NCBI GenBank assembly: GCA_000969725.1
Contig: JXSR01S004054.1
Reading direction: 5' to 3' (one strand)
DNA: 21,293 nucleotides
Source: Ophiothrix spiculata
Taxonomy: Eukaryota > Echinodermata > Ophiuroidea > Amphilepidida > Ophiotrichidae
In this document: piece by piece, positions 9,706 through 17,389 of the stretch
Position numbering within the stretch: position 1 is the stretch's first letter
Layout of the letters: the number at the start of each line of letters is the position of its first letter
Position numbers and translations under genes: made by a program
Notes under the pieces: model-generated
The model's input: only the letters and a program-made list of their open reading frames with translations
What the model was told of the DNA's origin: nothing
Databases searched by the model: none

Positions 9706-9952
9706 TAGGCCTACGAAAAAAATGTTTGATTGGCGTAACCCGACCGACCCTATTTTTACCGCCGACCCTAAATATTTTTTATTTTTTTGAGCATGGTAAA
9801 AAACCTCCAAATCCCAAATTTGAAGATGTTTTTGTAAATATGTCATTTATTTTGTGTTCTTGTATGTGAAACATAGACTAAAAAAAAATCTGACCTACCT
9901 ACCCTTTTTTTCTTCTATGTAACGCCAATCAAACAATTGTTTTTTAGGCCTT
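9706..9952. mobile_element. MITE-like element with TAGGCCT ends
   Basis: The left end has TAGGCCT, an A-run and TGTTTGATTGGCGTAAC (9723-9739). The right end, inverted, has AAGGCCTA, an A-run and TTGTTTGATTGGCGTTAC. The interior is short and non-coding. A single matching end (TTTTTTAGGCCTTA) also occurs at about 12557, suggesting that more than one copy is present in the window. Confidence 0.8.
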
Positions 9953-10195
9953 ATTTAGAGCTAAGATTTTCAATTTTATTTGAAGATAAAATTCTTGAAG
10001 ATGCATGAAATTAGAAGACAAATCAACATCATCTAATACCCATAGGGTACTTACAGTGGAGAATTAAAAGCAACAGCAAGGAAATGCCTGAAGTACAGCT
10101 TTGCAATGTTGTAAATGGAAAAACTTAGCTTTAAATACATATATTTGTAAAACACTTTTATATTGACATTGCAGGATATTTAGACGTGTAGTGAG

Positions 10196-10667
10196 TATAC
10201 TATTTGTCCCGCCAAACGAGTTCGGGATGCAGACTACAAAATGAGCTCCGTCTGTGTGTCCATATGCGTCCATGTGTGTGTCCATATGTCTGTGTGTCCT
10301 TGATGAAAATGTTAACCCAAATGTTTACCTACATTTTCTCAGAGACCCGAGGATCGCAAGTTCCTGAAACTTGGTGGGTGGGTGCCCCTTGACCATCCAA
10401 AGACCAAGTTTGTATTGGTTAATGGATCAAAGGTCATCGGGGGTCATTAAAGGTCAAAGAAGGTCAAATGGGGTAAACCTTGATATACGGACATGAAACT
10501 TGGAGGTAGGGGTCGATTGTTGATGCCAAAATTTTTTGGTCACTTCAAGGTCATCAGGGGTAATTCCAAGGTCACAGGAGTTCATTACCATAAAGCTGTA
10601 TACTTTATAATTATACAGCTCAATGTTCATTACTGATCTTCACATTCGGCGGGGACATATTTTACGC
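10196..10667. mobile_element. Dispersed repeat with GTCCCGCC ends and GGTCA-rich core
   Basis: The left end TATTTGTCCCGCCAAACG is mirrored by the inverse of the right end (ATATGTCCCCGCCGAATG). The interior has TGTGTCCATATG-type repeats (10250-10300), then at least five AGGTCA words (10430-10575) including AGGTCA-AAGA-AGGTCA, and a 9-bp hairpin AGCTGTATA/TATACAGCT at 10594-10620. The layout matches a widespread invertebrate non-autonomous repeat by recollection. Confidence 0.65.
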
Positions 10668-11041
10668 ATCGCTTAAACCCAAGTTCTACTTAATCCAAAG
10701 TTGAGTTCGAGACTTGAAAATTCACAACTGCCATTTGTCATGACATGAATTGAACCAAGAACCTGCTGATTATTAAACAAATGCTAAATATTGAGGTCTC
10801 AAGATGGTAACAAAGTGTTAGATTTCAGGGTTTCAGTTTAATTTTACATTTTGTGTGACACTGAAAGCATATCTTACACTTTAACCCTAACAATTCTACC
10901 CTTTTCAGGGGAAGGATCTAAATAATAGATATTAAATATTTCATAGAGAAGAAATGAAAAAAAAAACCTGTGTGTACACCTGACGTAGGGATTTAATCAT
11001 GCACCTCTTGTGTATCAGGTGTGAGTAGGTTCTTCAAGCTA
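10668..11041. other. Unassigned intronic DNA
   Basis: No supported gene or repeat. Confidence 0.35.
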
Positions 11042-11062
11042 GGGAGGGAGGGAGGGAAGGGG
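11042..11062 (+). promoter_or_regulatory. G-quadruplex-forming G tracts upstream of exon 2
   Basis: Four GGG tracts separated by single A (11042-11056), followed by AA and GGGG (11059-11062). This fits the G3N1-7 quadruplex rule with minimal loops. It lies on the putative sense strand 180 nt upstream of the exon 2 acceptor. Any effect on splicing is inference. Confidence 0.6.
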
Positions 11063-11242
11063 AGAACTAATGAATACCATTGAGCCTCGTTATCGAATAG
11101 CTAGGCATCTGTTAAAATAATATCGAAGTTGGAAATGTATCTTTTTGTGTCAACTAAGGATTGAATGCTGTTTTGTTGTTGTTATTTCTTTTGCTAGAAT
11201 CAAATCACTAACCCAATATTTCTTCATTTCTTCCCTTCACAG

Positions 11243-11375
11243 TAGTGTACCCAACTCAGCTATTTCTGACAAAACCGACTTGGACGTGAAGCGATTCACC
11301 ACGGTACATCAGGATGCCATCAACAGTGTGGTCACTGTCGGGGATGATTGCTTCCTCAGCGGCAGTGCGGATAAG
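11243..11375 (+). CDS. WDR31: WD40-repeat protein exon 2 (WDR31-like)
   Basis: Seen: a pyrimidine-rich acceptor (cttcccttcacag) precedes 11243, and a gtgagc donor follows AAG at 11375. The exon is 133 nt, entered in phase 2 and left in phase 0. It reads SVPNSAISDKTDLDVKRF, then TTVHQDAINSVVTVGDDC and FLSGSADK. The His-x-Asp-x-(I/V)-x-S-V-V segment followed by (F/L)-x-S-G-S-x-D-K is the typical opening of a WD40 blade (strands D and A-B). Family knowledge: human WDR31 has a comparable N-terminal blade (H-x-D-x-V ... VSGGKDK), and exon 3 continues the match. WDR31 has been linked to ciliary transport together with ELMOD and RP2. Inferred: WDR31 is the best candidate. Other WD40 proteins cannot be excluded from about 70 residues. 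Confidence 0.75.
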
Positions 11376-13111
11376 GTGAGCTGAAATCGGTTATTCCATT
11401 TGAAAGCCTAACACCTCTATGAAGGATTCATTAGCAAAGACAAAATTAGTTGTGACTACTCGTGATTAGTTTGCATGCCAGTCATGATCAGATCTAGCAT
11501 CAGTCGTTACTCTTTGTGATCAGTTTGCGTGCGAGTCATAACCAGTTAGGAACATTAGTCATGACTATATGTGATTAGTTTGCGTGCAAGTCATGACCAG
11601 TTAGGAGCATTAGTCCGGACTACTTATAATTAGTTTGTGTGTGAGTCATGACAAATTAGGAGCATTAGTCCTGACTACTTAAAACTAGTTTGTGTGCGAG
11701 TCAGTACCAGATAGGATTATAATAGTCTGGACTACTTGTGATTAGTTTGTGTGCAAGTCATGACCAATTAGGAGCATTAGTCCTAACTACTTATTTAGTT
11801 TGTGTGCGAGTCAGTACCAGATAGGAGCATTAGTCCTGACTACGTATTTAGTTTGTGTGCGAGTCAGTACCAGATAGGAGTATAATATTCTGGACTACAT
11901 GTGATTAGTTTGAGAGTGAGTCATGACCAGGTAGGAGCATTAGTCCTGACTACTTACAATCAGTTTGTGTGCGAGTCAGTACCAGATAGTAGTATAATAT
12001 TCTGGACTACATGTGATTAGTTTGAGAGTGAGTCATGACCAGGTAGGAGCATTAGTCCTGACTACTTCAAATCAGTTTGTGCACGAGTCAGTACCAGATA
12101 GGAGCATTATAGTCTGGACTACTTGTGATTAGCTTGTGTGCGAGTCATGACTAGTTAGGAGCATTATTCCTGACTACTTCAAATTAGTTTGTGCATGAGA
12201 CTGTACCAGATATAGGAGCATAATAGTCTGGACTACTTGTGATTAGCTTGTGTGCGAGTCATGACAAGTTAGGAGCATTAGTCCTGACTACTAATAAGTT
12301 AGTTTGTGTGCAAGTCAGTACCAGATAGGAGTATAATAGTCTGGACTACTTGTGATTAGTTTGTGTGCGAGTCATGACAAGTTAGGAGCATAAGTCCTTA
12401 CTACTTATACTTAGTTTGTGTGCGAGTCAGTACCAGATAGGAGCATAATAGTCGGGACTATTTGTGATTACATTGTGCGAGAGTCATGACCAGTTAGGAG
12501 CATTAGTCCTGACTACTTATAGTTAGTTTGTGTGCGGAGGGCAAACAAACATATATTTTTTTAGGCCTTAGATTAAATATGTGTCAAAAACATAGTAATT
12601 GATTGATGGACTAATGTCTTAATCCTGGGGTCTAAATATCTCTGACCAATATAGCAGCAATCTGCACTGACAAAGTTTTAAAACAAGATTTAAACTTCAT
12701 TTTCTGCTGTAACAAGTTATCTGAAAAAATTGTGGAATTCTGATTATTATGTAATTGACAACTAAGACCCTAGCATGTTTTAGAATTTGTATAGTATAGT
12801 ATTTCTTCTTGCTTAAACTGATTACTTTATGAAAAAAAATACACTTCCTGTAATATGGTAAAAGGTCTAGTGAACTGAAATTTTGGCCAAAAATAGCCTT
12901 CTGAGCTGATTTTTTTTGTATTTCCTGAGACATTTTTGCAGTTAGAGCTTAAGTTTTATAGTTTTTCTCAAAAATGAGGTCAAAAGAACTGAATCACGCT
13001 GTAAATGAGGATCTAGTGGCGGCCTGAAAAAGGGGATCTTAACCTCCGGACCCGGGCTCCATTCCAGCCCAACTGCTTACTTTTTTATGTATTTTTATTA
13101 TTTTATTGCAG
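11376..13111 (+). other. Intron 2 of the WDR31-like gene
   Basis: Bounded by gtgagc and a T-rich tract ending ttgcag (13106-13111). It is phase 0. About two thirds of it is the 55-57-bp minisatellite. The remainder (12538-13111) is AT-rich with one single MITE end near 12557 and a GC-richer patch at 13010-13070. Confidence 0.75.
11445..12537. repeat. 55-57-bp minisatellite with dimeric (A/B) higher-order structure
   Basis: About 19 monomers begin TAGTTTGTGTGCGAGTCA. Type A continues TGACCAGTTAGGAGCATTAG and ends CCTGACTACTT; type B continues GTACCAGATAGGAG and ends TAGTCTGGACTACTTGTGAT. The first four units are A-like. From roughly 11900 onward A and B alternate regularly, giving a repeat unit of about 112 bp. 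One unit near 11800-11850 is a B-start/A-end hybrid. The array lies wholly in intron 2. Confidence 0.92.
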
Positions 13112-13186
13112 AGTTTAGTGTTGTATAGGTGGCAAGAGGGACGGATGATACAGAGATGGACTGGCCATAATAAAACAGTTACAAGG
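13112..13186 (+). CDS. WDR31: WD40-repeat protein exon 3 (WDR31-like), copy 1 of a tandem exon array
   Basis: Seen: it follows ttttattgcag and precedes gtgagt, and is exactly 75 nt (25 codons), phase 0 on both sides. It continues exon 2 in frame with SLVLYRWQEGRM, then IQRWTGHNKTVTR. The L-x-x-Y-x-W at the blade end takes the place of the usual V-x-x-W-D, and the G-H dipeptide plus (K/T)-x-V-T starts the next blade, as in WDR31 (VVVYNW...GHE..IT). Only this copy has a polypyrimidine tract before its acceptor, so it is the copy most likely to be spliced constitutively. Four further copies follow immediately. Confidence 0.82.
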
Positions 13187-13209
13187 GTGAGTATTGAATC
13201 AAGAGGCAG

Positions 13210-13284
13210 AGTTAAGTGTTGTATAGGTGGCAAGAGGGACACATGATACAGAGATGGACTGGCCATAATAAATCAGTTACAAGG
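13210..13284 (+). pseudogene. Tandem exon 3 copy 2 (stop at codon 2, weakened donor)
   Basis: The copy is 75 nt long and nearly identical to 13112-13186. It begins AGT TAA, so it cannot be translated in frame, and its donor reads gtgaat instead of gtgagt. Its acceptor region is the 23-nt spacer ending aggcag, which lacks a pyrimidine tract. Confidence 0.85.
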
Positions 13285-13307
13285 GTGAATATTGAATCAT
13301 GAGGCAG

Positions 13308-13382
13308 AGCTTAGTGTTGTATAGGTGGCAGGAGGGACAGATGATACAGAGATGGACTGGCCATAATAAATCAGTTACAAGG
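13308..13382 (+). repeat. Tandem exon 3 copy 3, reading frame intact
   Basis: 25 open codons read SLVLYRWQEGQM, then IQRWTGHNKSVTR, with an intact gtgagt donor. Relative to copy 1 it changes Arg to Gln and Thr to Ser. The upstream acceptor is gaggcag without a pyrimidine tract. It could be an alternative exon or a decaying duplicate; usage cannot be told from sequence. Confidence 0.85.
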
Positions 13383-13405
13383 GTGAGTATTGAATCATGA
13401 GGCAG

Positions 13406-13480
13406 AGCTTAGTGTTGTACAGGTGGCAAGAGGGACGGATGATACAGAGATGGACTGGCCATAATAAATCAGTTACAAGG
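13406..13480 (+). repeat. Tandem exon 3 copy 4, reading frame intact
   Basis: 25 open codons are identical in protein to copy 1 except Thr to Ser near the end (GHNKSVTR), with an intact gtgagt donor and a weak gaggcag acceptor. It lies 98 bp after copy 3. Confidence 0.85.
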
Positions 13481-13503
13481 GTGAGTATTGAATCATGAGG
13501 CAG

Positions 13504-13569
13504 AGTTTAGTGCTCTACAGGTGGCAGGAGGGATGGATGATACAGAGATGGACTGCCAAAAATAAGTCA
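13504..13569 (+). pseudogene. Tandem exon 3 copy 5, truncated and diverged
   Basis: It opens SLVLYRWQEGWMIQRW, but the Gly-His is lost (TGCCAAAAATAAG in place of TGGCCATAATAAA). The donor is gone, and the sequence runs into another gaggcag. It marks the degenerate end of the array. Confidence 0.8.
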
Positions 13570-13794
13570 GAGGCAGAGATTACAAATGGAAAAATTGCCA
13601 ACATTCTTGGAAGAAATGATTTCACAAGTACTGCAGTAGGTAGCATTTTGCATTTTGCAGATTAATTGTGAACTTATAAAGATGTATTGAGAGATGCACA
13701 CCCGATGTAAGAAAGAAAGAAAGAGTTCTTTAGGCTGATAGCCAAGGATAACCCAAGAAAGCCTCTAATGAAGCTTATTTCCATTGGGGTCCTA
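13570..13794. other. Unassigned DNA
   Basis: No gene or repeat supported. Confidence 0.3.
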
Positions 13795-13968
13795 GATCTT
13801 TCTTTAATATTCAGTTTTAGTGCAGGAGGAAAACCGGAGGACCCAGAGAAAAACCTGCAGAAGTGAGCATGGACTGAAAACCAAATGAATATGTGCAGCG
13901 CCGCGATCAGGAATCGGGACTCATTGGTGCAAAGCGAGGGAAATATCGCTGCGCTAACCCGCTTCTCC
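13795..13968 (-). mobile_element. Candidate tRNA-derived SINE (minus strand)
   Basis: Reading the minus strand from 13968: GAAGCGGGTTAGCGCAGCGA contains TAGCGCAGCGA, a close fit to the Pol III A box. About 37 nt later GTCCCGATTCC (13910-13920) fits a B box. The following body includes GGTCCTCCGGTTTTCCTCCT, wording I associate with SINE bodies. The tail ends AAAGAAAG near 13795. It is more convincing than the 9290 candidate, though family membership was not checked. Confidence 0.5.
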
Positions 13969-14292
13969 TTTGAACGTTGTACTTGTACATTGTAGCCATA
14001 GGCATTAGTATCTGGTCTTGCATTCATGAAGGTCATGGATACCTCTGTCAAGCTTATTCATCGTGTGGGATGAAACCAGTGTGCTTATAGAAAACGTACA
14101 AAACTTGGATTTTCAACCAATTGTATAAACAGCTCTAGAATTACTCCTCAGTGTGTATCCCCCATCCCTACCCTCTTGACGAGAGCTGTAATCATGAAGT
14201 AGTCTCAAAATTAAAGATCATCAAAGTGTAAATAAAATGAAATCTGGTGTCTTACAATAAGGCTGCGATCACATAGAAGTATTTGCATTGGT
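13969..14292. other. Unassigned DNA
   Basis: No supported feature. Confidence 0.3.
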
Positions 14293-14416
14293 ATACAGTA
14301 TACGTTGTTCGCTATACGCTCCTGGGGAGGCACTCAGGTGCTAAGTGATAAGGATAACCCCTGTCAATTTCAAATATGAGTGCCTCTCCCTGAAGCGTAT
14401 CTAGCGAATACTGTAT
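14293..14416. repeat. 124-bp foldback element
   Basis: ATACAGTAT at 14293 and its inverse ATACTGTAT ending 14416 are the tips of roughly 42-bp arms. The match continues through TTCGCTATACGCTCC... and ends at GAGGCACTCA / TGAGTGCCTC (14327-14336 / 14377-14386), with a loop of about 40 nt. It directly abuts the larger element beginning at 14414. Confidence 0.8.
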
Positions 14417-16641
14417 AGTCCAGTCAAATTGTATCAAATGGTCAAAATAATGAGAACAGAAATAAAACTTCCACTAAGCATTTTCTGGAGGTGTCAGAAT
14501 TGATTTACAAAAAAGTTTACCAAAATCAACCCTTGGGAAATATTGGAAAAGTCCATTTTTCAAAATGGTCGCCAAATGCACCTAAAATATGCTAAACCAT
14601 TCTGGATACAGTGTATTTGTCGAAAACAAAGATGCACATTTACAATATTTTGGTAAATATTATAGTTGTGATCATATTATTATGCTTACGTTCTACATTT
14701 CGGGTATATTTTACAAAATGGCTGCCAAAATGGCTGTAAAAAGCAACTATTTTTACAATATGTAATTTGTCAATATCATCTACAGCAAAATATACAGCAT
14801 GTCTACTTGATGCATCTTAAATAGATCCTGACTGTATTTTACTGTTTGCATCTTACTTTGTCATGATTCAAAATGGCTGCCAATCATCCAATCTTTAATT
14901 GTAATTATTAAACGATAAACTACATGAACTTATTATAGAATCATAGGCCCTATCGTGATTTTTAGACATGTTATTAATTGAGTTTAAGTAGAATTTGGTC
15001 TGTTTCATCTTTCAAAGCCATCCTTCATCGAAAGTTTGAAATAAAATCAGGTTTTCATTGCTGTATTTATGGCTTTATATCAATTTTGGCGGTCATTTTG
15101 ATTTTTTTTATGGGCGCCATTTTGAATTTGGAACATATAGCAATAAAATCTAAGGAGGGATTGGTCTGTTAGTGACCCGGTACCCGGAAAAGCTGTCTCT
15201 AATCGATCATTTTGAAAAGTTAAGGTTTTCAATGCTGTTTTAATGCCTCTCTCAATCATTTTTCAACGACAAAATTGCACTTCATCGATCATTGTGGAAC
15301 TTATTATGGGCGTTACTTTGGATTTGAAACATGTTAGCAACATAATTTTGAAGGGGTTTATCTGCCGGAACCTTAAAAGTCAGTTTCCATTAATTCTTTT
15401 GAAACAAATATGGTTTTGATATGCCACTCTAACTGATTTTGAGCATCCAAAACGTAATCTGGCGGCAATTTTGGACTTTTTATAAGTACCATATTGGATT
15501 TGAATCATGTAAGCAACATAAATTATGGATAAATGGATCTGTTGGTACCTTCATAACCATTTTCTATCATTTAATTTCGAAAAAAATATGACTTTTTAAT
15601 GCTATCTTATGTCACCTTAACACAATACTGGGCGATTTTGGTGGCCATTTTGGGCCTCAAAATGGGTAACATATTAGATTTGATACAGGTTTCGAAGAGA
15701 TTCGTCTGTTAGTACCCTCAAAGCCATTTTCCACTGGTTATTTTGAAAAGGTAAACAGTTTTAATGCTGTTTTAATGCATTCTTCAATCTCTATTAACTG
15801 ACAAAAATGAATTTTAATGGAAATTTTGGACTTTTTTATGGTGTGGTTTTCAGATTTAAAAATGATTTGGGGTTGTTGGTACCCTAGACATCATTTTCTT
15901 TCAAAAGGAAAGAGGTTTTCAATGCTGTTAAAATGCCATTTAGCCATATTTGAGCAATAAAATGATTTTAGGAACTCAATTTTGGACCATATTGCGAACG
16001 TCATTTGGATTCTGAATCATGTTTGAAATAAAAAGGAGTGAGTCTTTTTTACCCTCATACCCATCTTACAACGATTATTTTGAATATCTAAGGTTTTTAA
16101 TACTGTTTAATGTCACTTTTATCAATTTTGATCTACAAAATTATATTTCAGTGGCCATTTTGGACCTTTAATGAGTTCCATTTTAATTCAAAATTCATAA
16201 ATGGCATGATTTGAGGTCAAAATAATAGTCCTTATGTTTCTTTCTCTTTATTTTAAACTTTTCAATTTAAATAGGCTTGTTTTTGTCGATTTTTATGAAT
16301 ATATGCTATTTGGCGGCCATTTTGAATCTGAAACATGCATTTGACCTAATTCAATTTCTATATATGTATTTGCTATTGTCAAAGACGCCATTAAACAATG
16401 ATAATTTTGCATATTAAGTAGTTAAATTGGGTTGCTGTAAGCATATTATAGTAAATATATGCTATTTTGGCAGCCATTTTGTTTTTCTCATTTTTCCCAC
16501 ACTTCCCAAGGGTTGATTTGGTACACTTTTTTTGTATATTATTTCTGACACCTTCAGAAAATGCATAGTATAAGTTTCATTTCTGTTCTAATTACTTTGA
16601 CCTTTCAAGCAAATTTCATTTGATTTGACTGAACTAGTATA
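14414..16641. mobile_element. 2.2-kb non-autonomous element with long terminal inverted repeats
   Basis: Left end 14414-14575 and the inverse of right end 16488-16641 share, in order, CAGTCAAAT, ATGAGAACAGAAAT-like AGAACAGAAATAAAACTT, GCATTTTCTGGAGGTGTCAG and CAACCCTTGGGAA, then AAAATGG/CTGCC words. Identity is imperfect but collinear over about 150 bp. The interior has no open frame of transposase size, so it cannot move itself. It is built mainly of diverged tandem modules (listed separately). The superfamily cannot be assigned by eye. Confidence 0.75.
14960..16200. repeat. Diverged ~174-bp tandem modules rich in GCCATTTTGG
   Basis: The marker GGTTTTCAATGCTGTTTTAA recurs in diverged form at about 15051, 15225, 15413, 15592, 15759, 15915 and 16093, with spacings of 156-188 bp (mean about 174). 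Between markers, words recur in constant order: GGCGGCCATTTTGGAC, TTTTTATGGG, CATTTTGGATTTGAA, AACATG, GTCTGTTAGTACCCTCA and CCATTTTC..TTATTTTGAAAA. The window therefore holds about seven old tandem copies inside the 14414-16641 element. Confidence 0.75.
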
Positions 16642-16707
16642 CTTGCAGCCTAATGGCTAAGATAGAATGCAAAATAATTCTTTTTAAAAATGTAATCGGA
16701 CCTTGAA

Positions 16708-16857
16708 TGACGTCACAGTGACGTCATAAGTGACGTCATGTCAAAAAACGCATAAACGCCGGATTCTGCCCCCCTTCCGATCTCGGAAACTGATTGACCC
16801 ATTGATACCAAAAAAAATGAAATCAGACCTTGTATGACGTCATAAGTGACGACGTCA
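16708..16857. promoter_or_regulatory. Cluster of CRE-type palindromes (TGACGTCA)
   Basis: Perfect TGACGTCA occurs at 16708-16715, 16719-16726, 16731-16738 and 16835-16842. A fifth site (16847-16857) is split by 3 bases (TGACGACGTCA). Spacing within each cluster is 11-12 bp, about one helical turn. The two clusters share flanks (GACCTTG.ATGACGTCA ... GTCATGTCAAAAAA), so they are a 127-bp direct duplication. TGACGTCA is the CREB/ATF consensus, but a repeat-derived origin is equally likely. Confidence 0.7.
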
Positions 16858-17227
16858 TGTCAAAAAATGCGAAAATCGCCAAAATCATGGTTTTTCACTA
16901 TTTTTTAGAGCAAAAGTTGCAATTTTTATCAATGATGTGTGTTAAAGTATACTTACACACGTTCTTACTCCAAATAAATCAAATAAAACATAGTGGAAGT
17001 GTATCCTGAAAGCAAAAGGCACGATTTGTATGTAATTTCCATTGAAAATCAGTTTTTGGTCAGTTTTTCGTTTGACCCAGCGTGCCATTATGCAACGCCA
17101 CGTCCCAACCCTAGGTCTGATTTCCACAAAAATGGTCTTAAACTAAGCGCAAGGCTTAAAGGAAAAAAGTCAAGAAGTTTCAGCGCGAAAAAAATAACAA
17201 CCGGCGGAGGTATAACAAAAAATGTCG

Positions 17228-17337
17228 GAGGGGGGGGGGATTCTCCCCCCCCCAGCTCTTTTAGGGTTAATAAGTCTTTTCAAAGACTGTACACATACAG
17301 TGGCCAAAAGTTTTCAATGGCCACTGTATGTGTACAG
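17228..17337. repeat. G-run/C-run hairpin followed by a perfect 20-bp inverted repeat
   Basis: A run of about 10 G (from 17229) is followed by ATTCT and 9 C (to 17253), which can fold on itself. Then 17287-17306 and 17318-17337 are perfect inverse complements of 20 bp (starting CTGTACACATACAG) around the 11-nt loop AAAGTTTTCAA. No gene is associated. Confidence 0.85.
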
Positions 17338-17389
17338 CACAGTGCTATGGAAGTTGTCTAATGATAATGTTTTAAATATATTGCTGAAT

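Larger units (their letters stand above)
1668..11242 (+). other. Putative intron 1 (if exon 1 is 1588-1667)
   Basis: It begins gtgagt and ends in a classical acceptor: a pyrimidine-rich run from about 11218 (tttcttcatttcttccc) followed by cag at 11240-11242. At 9.6 kb it is filled with minisatellite, LINE, foldback and MITE sequence, listed separately. If the 6107-6117 exon is used instead, the intron begins at 6118 (gtaagt). Confidence 0.4.

Noticed and set aside
13039..13266. 75-codon minus-strand open frame
   Set aside because: It is the antisense shadow of the tandem WD40 exon copies.
13674..14051. 125-codon minus-strand open frame
   Set aside because: It covers the SINE-like segment and has no protein-like pattern I recognise.
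14978..15172. 64-codon + strand open frame with a hydrophobic stretch
   Set aside because: It lies inside the diverged tandem modules of the 2.2-kb element; the hydrophobicity comes from T-rich repeat sequence.
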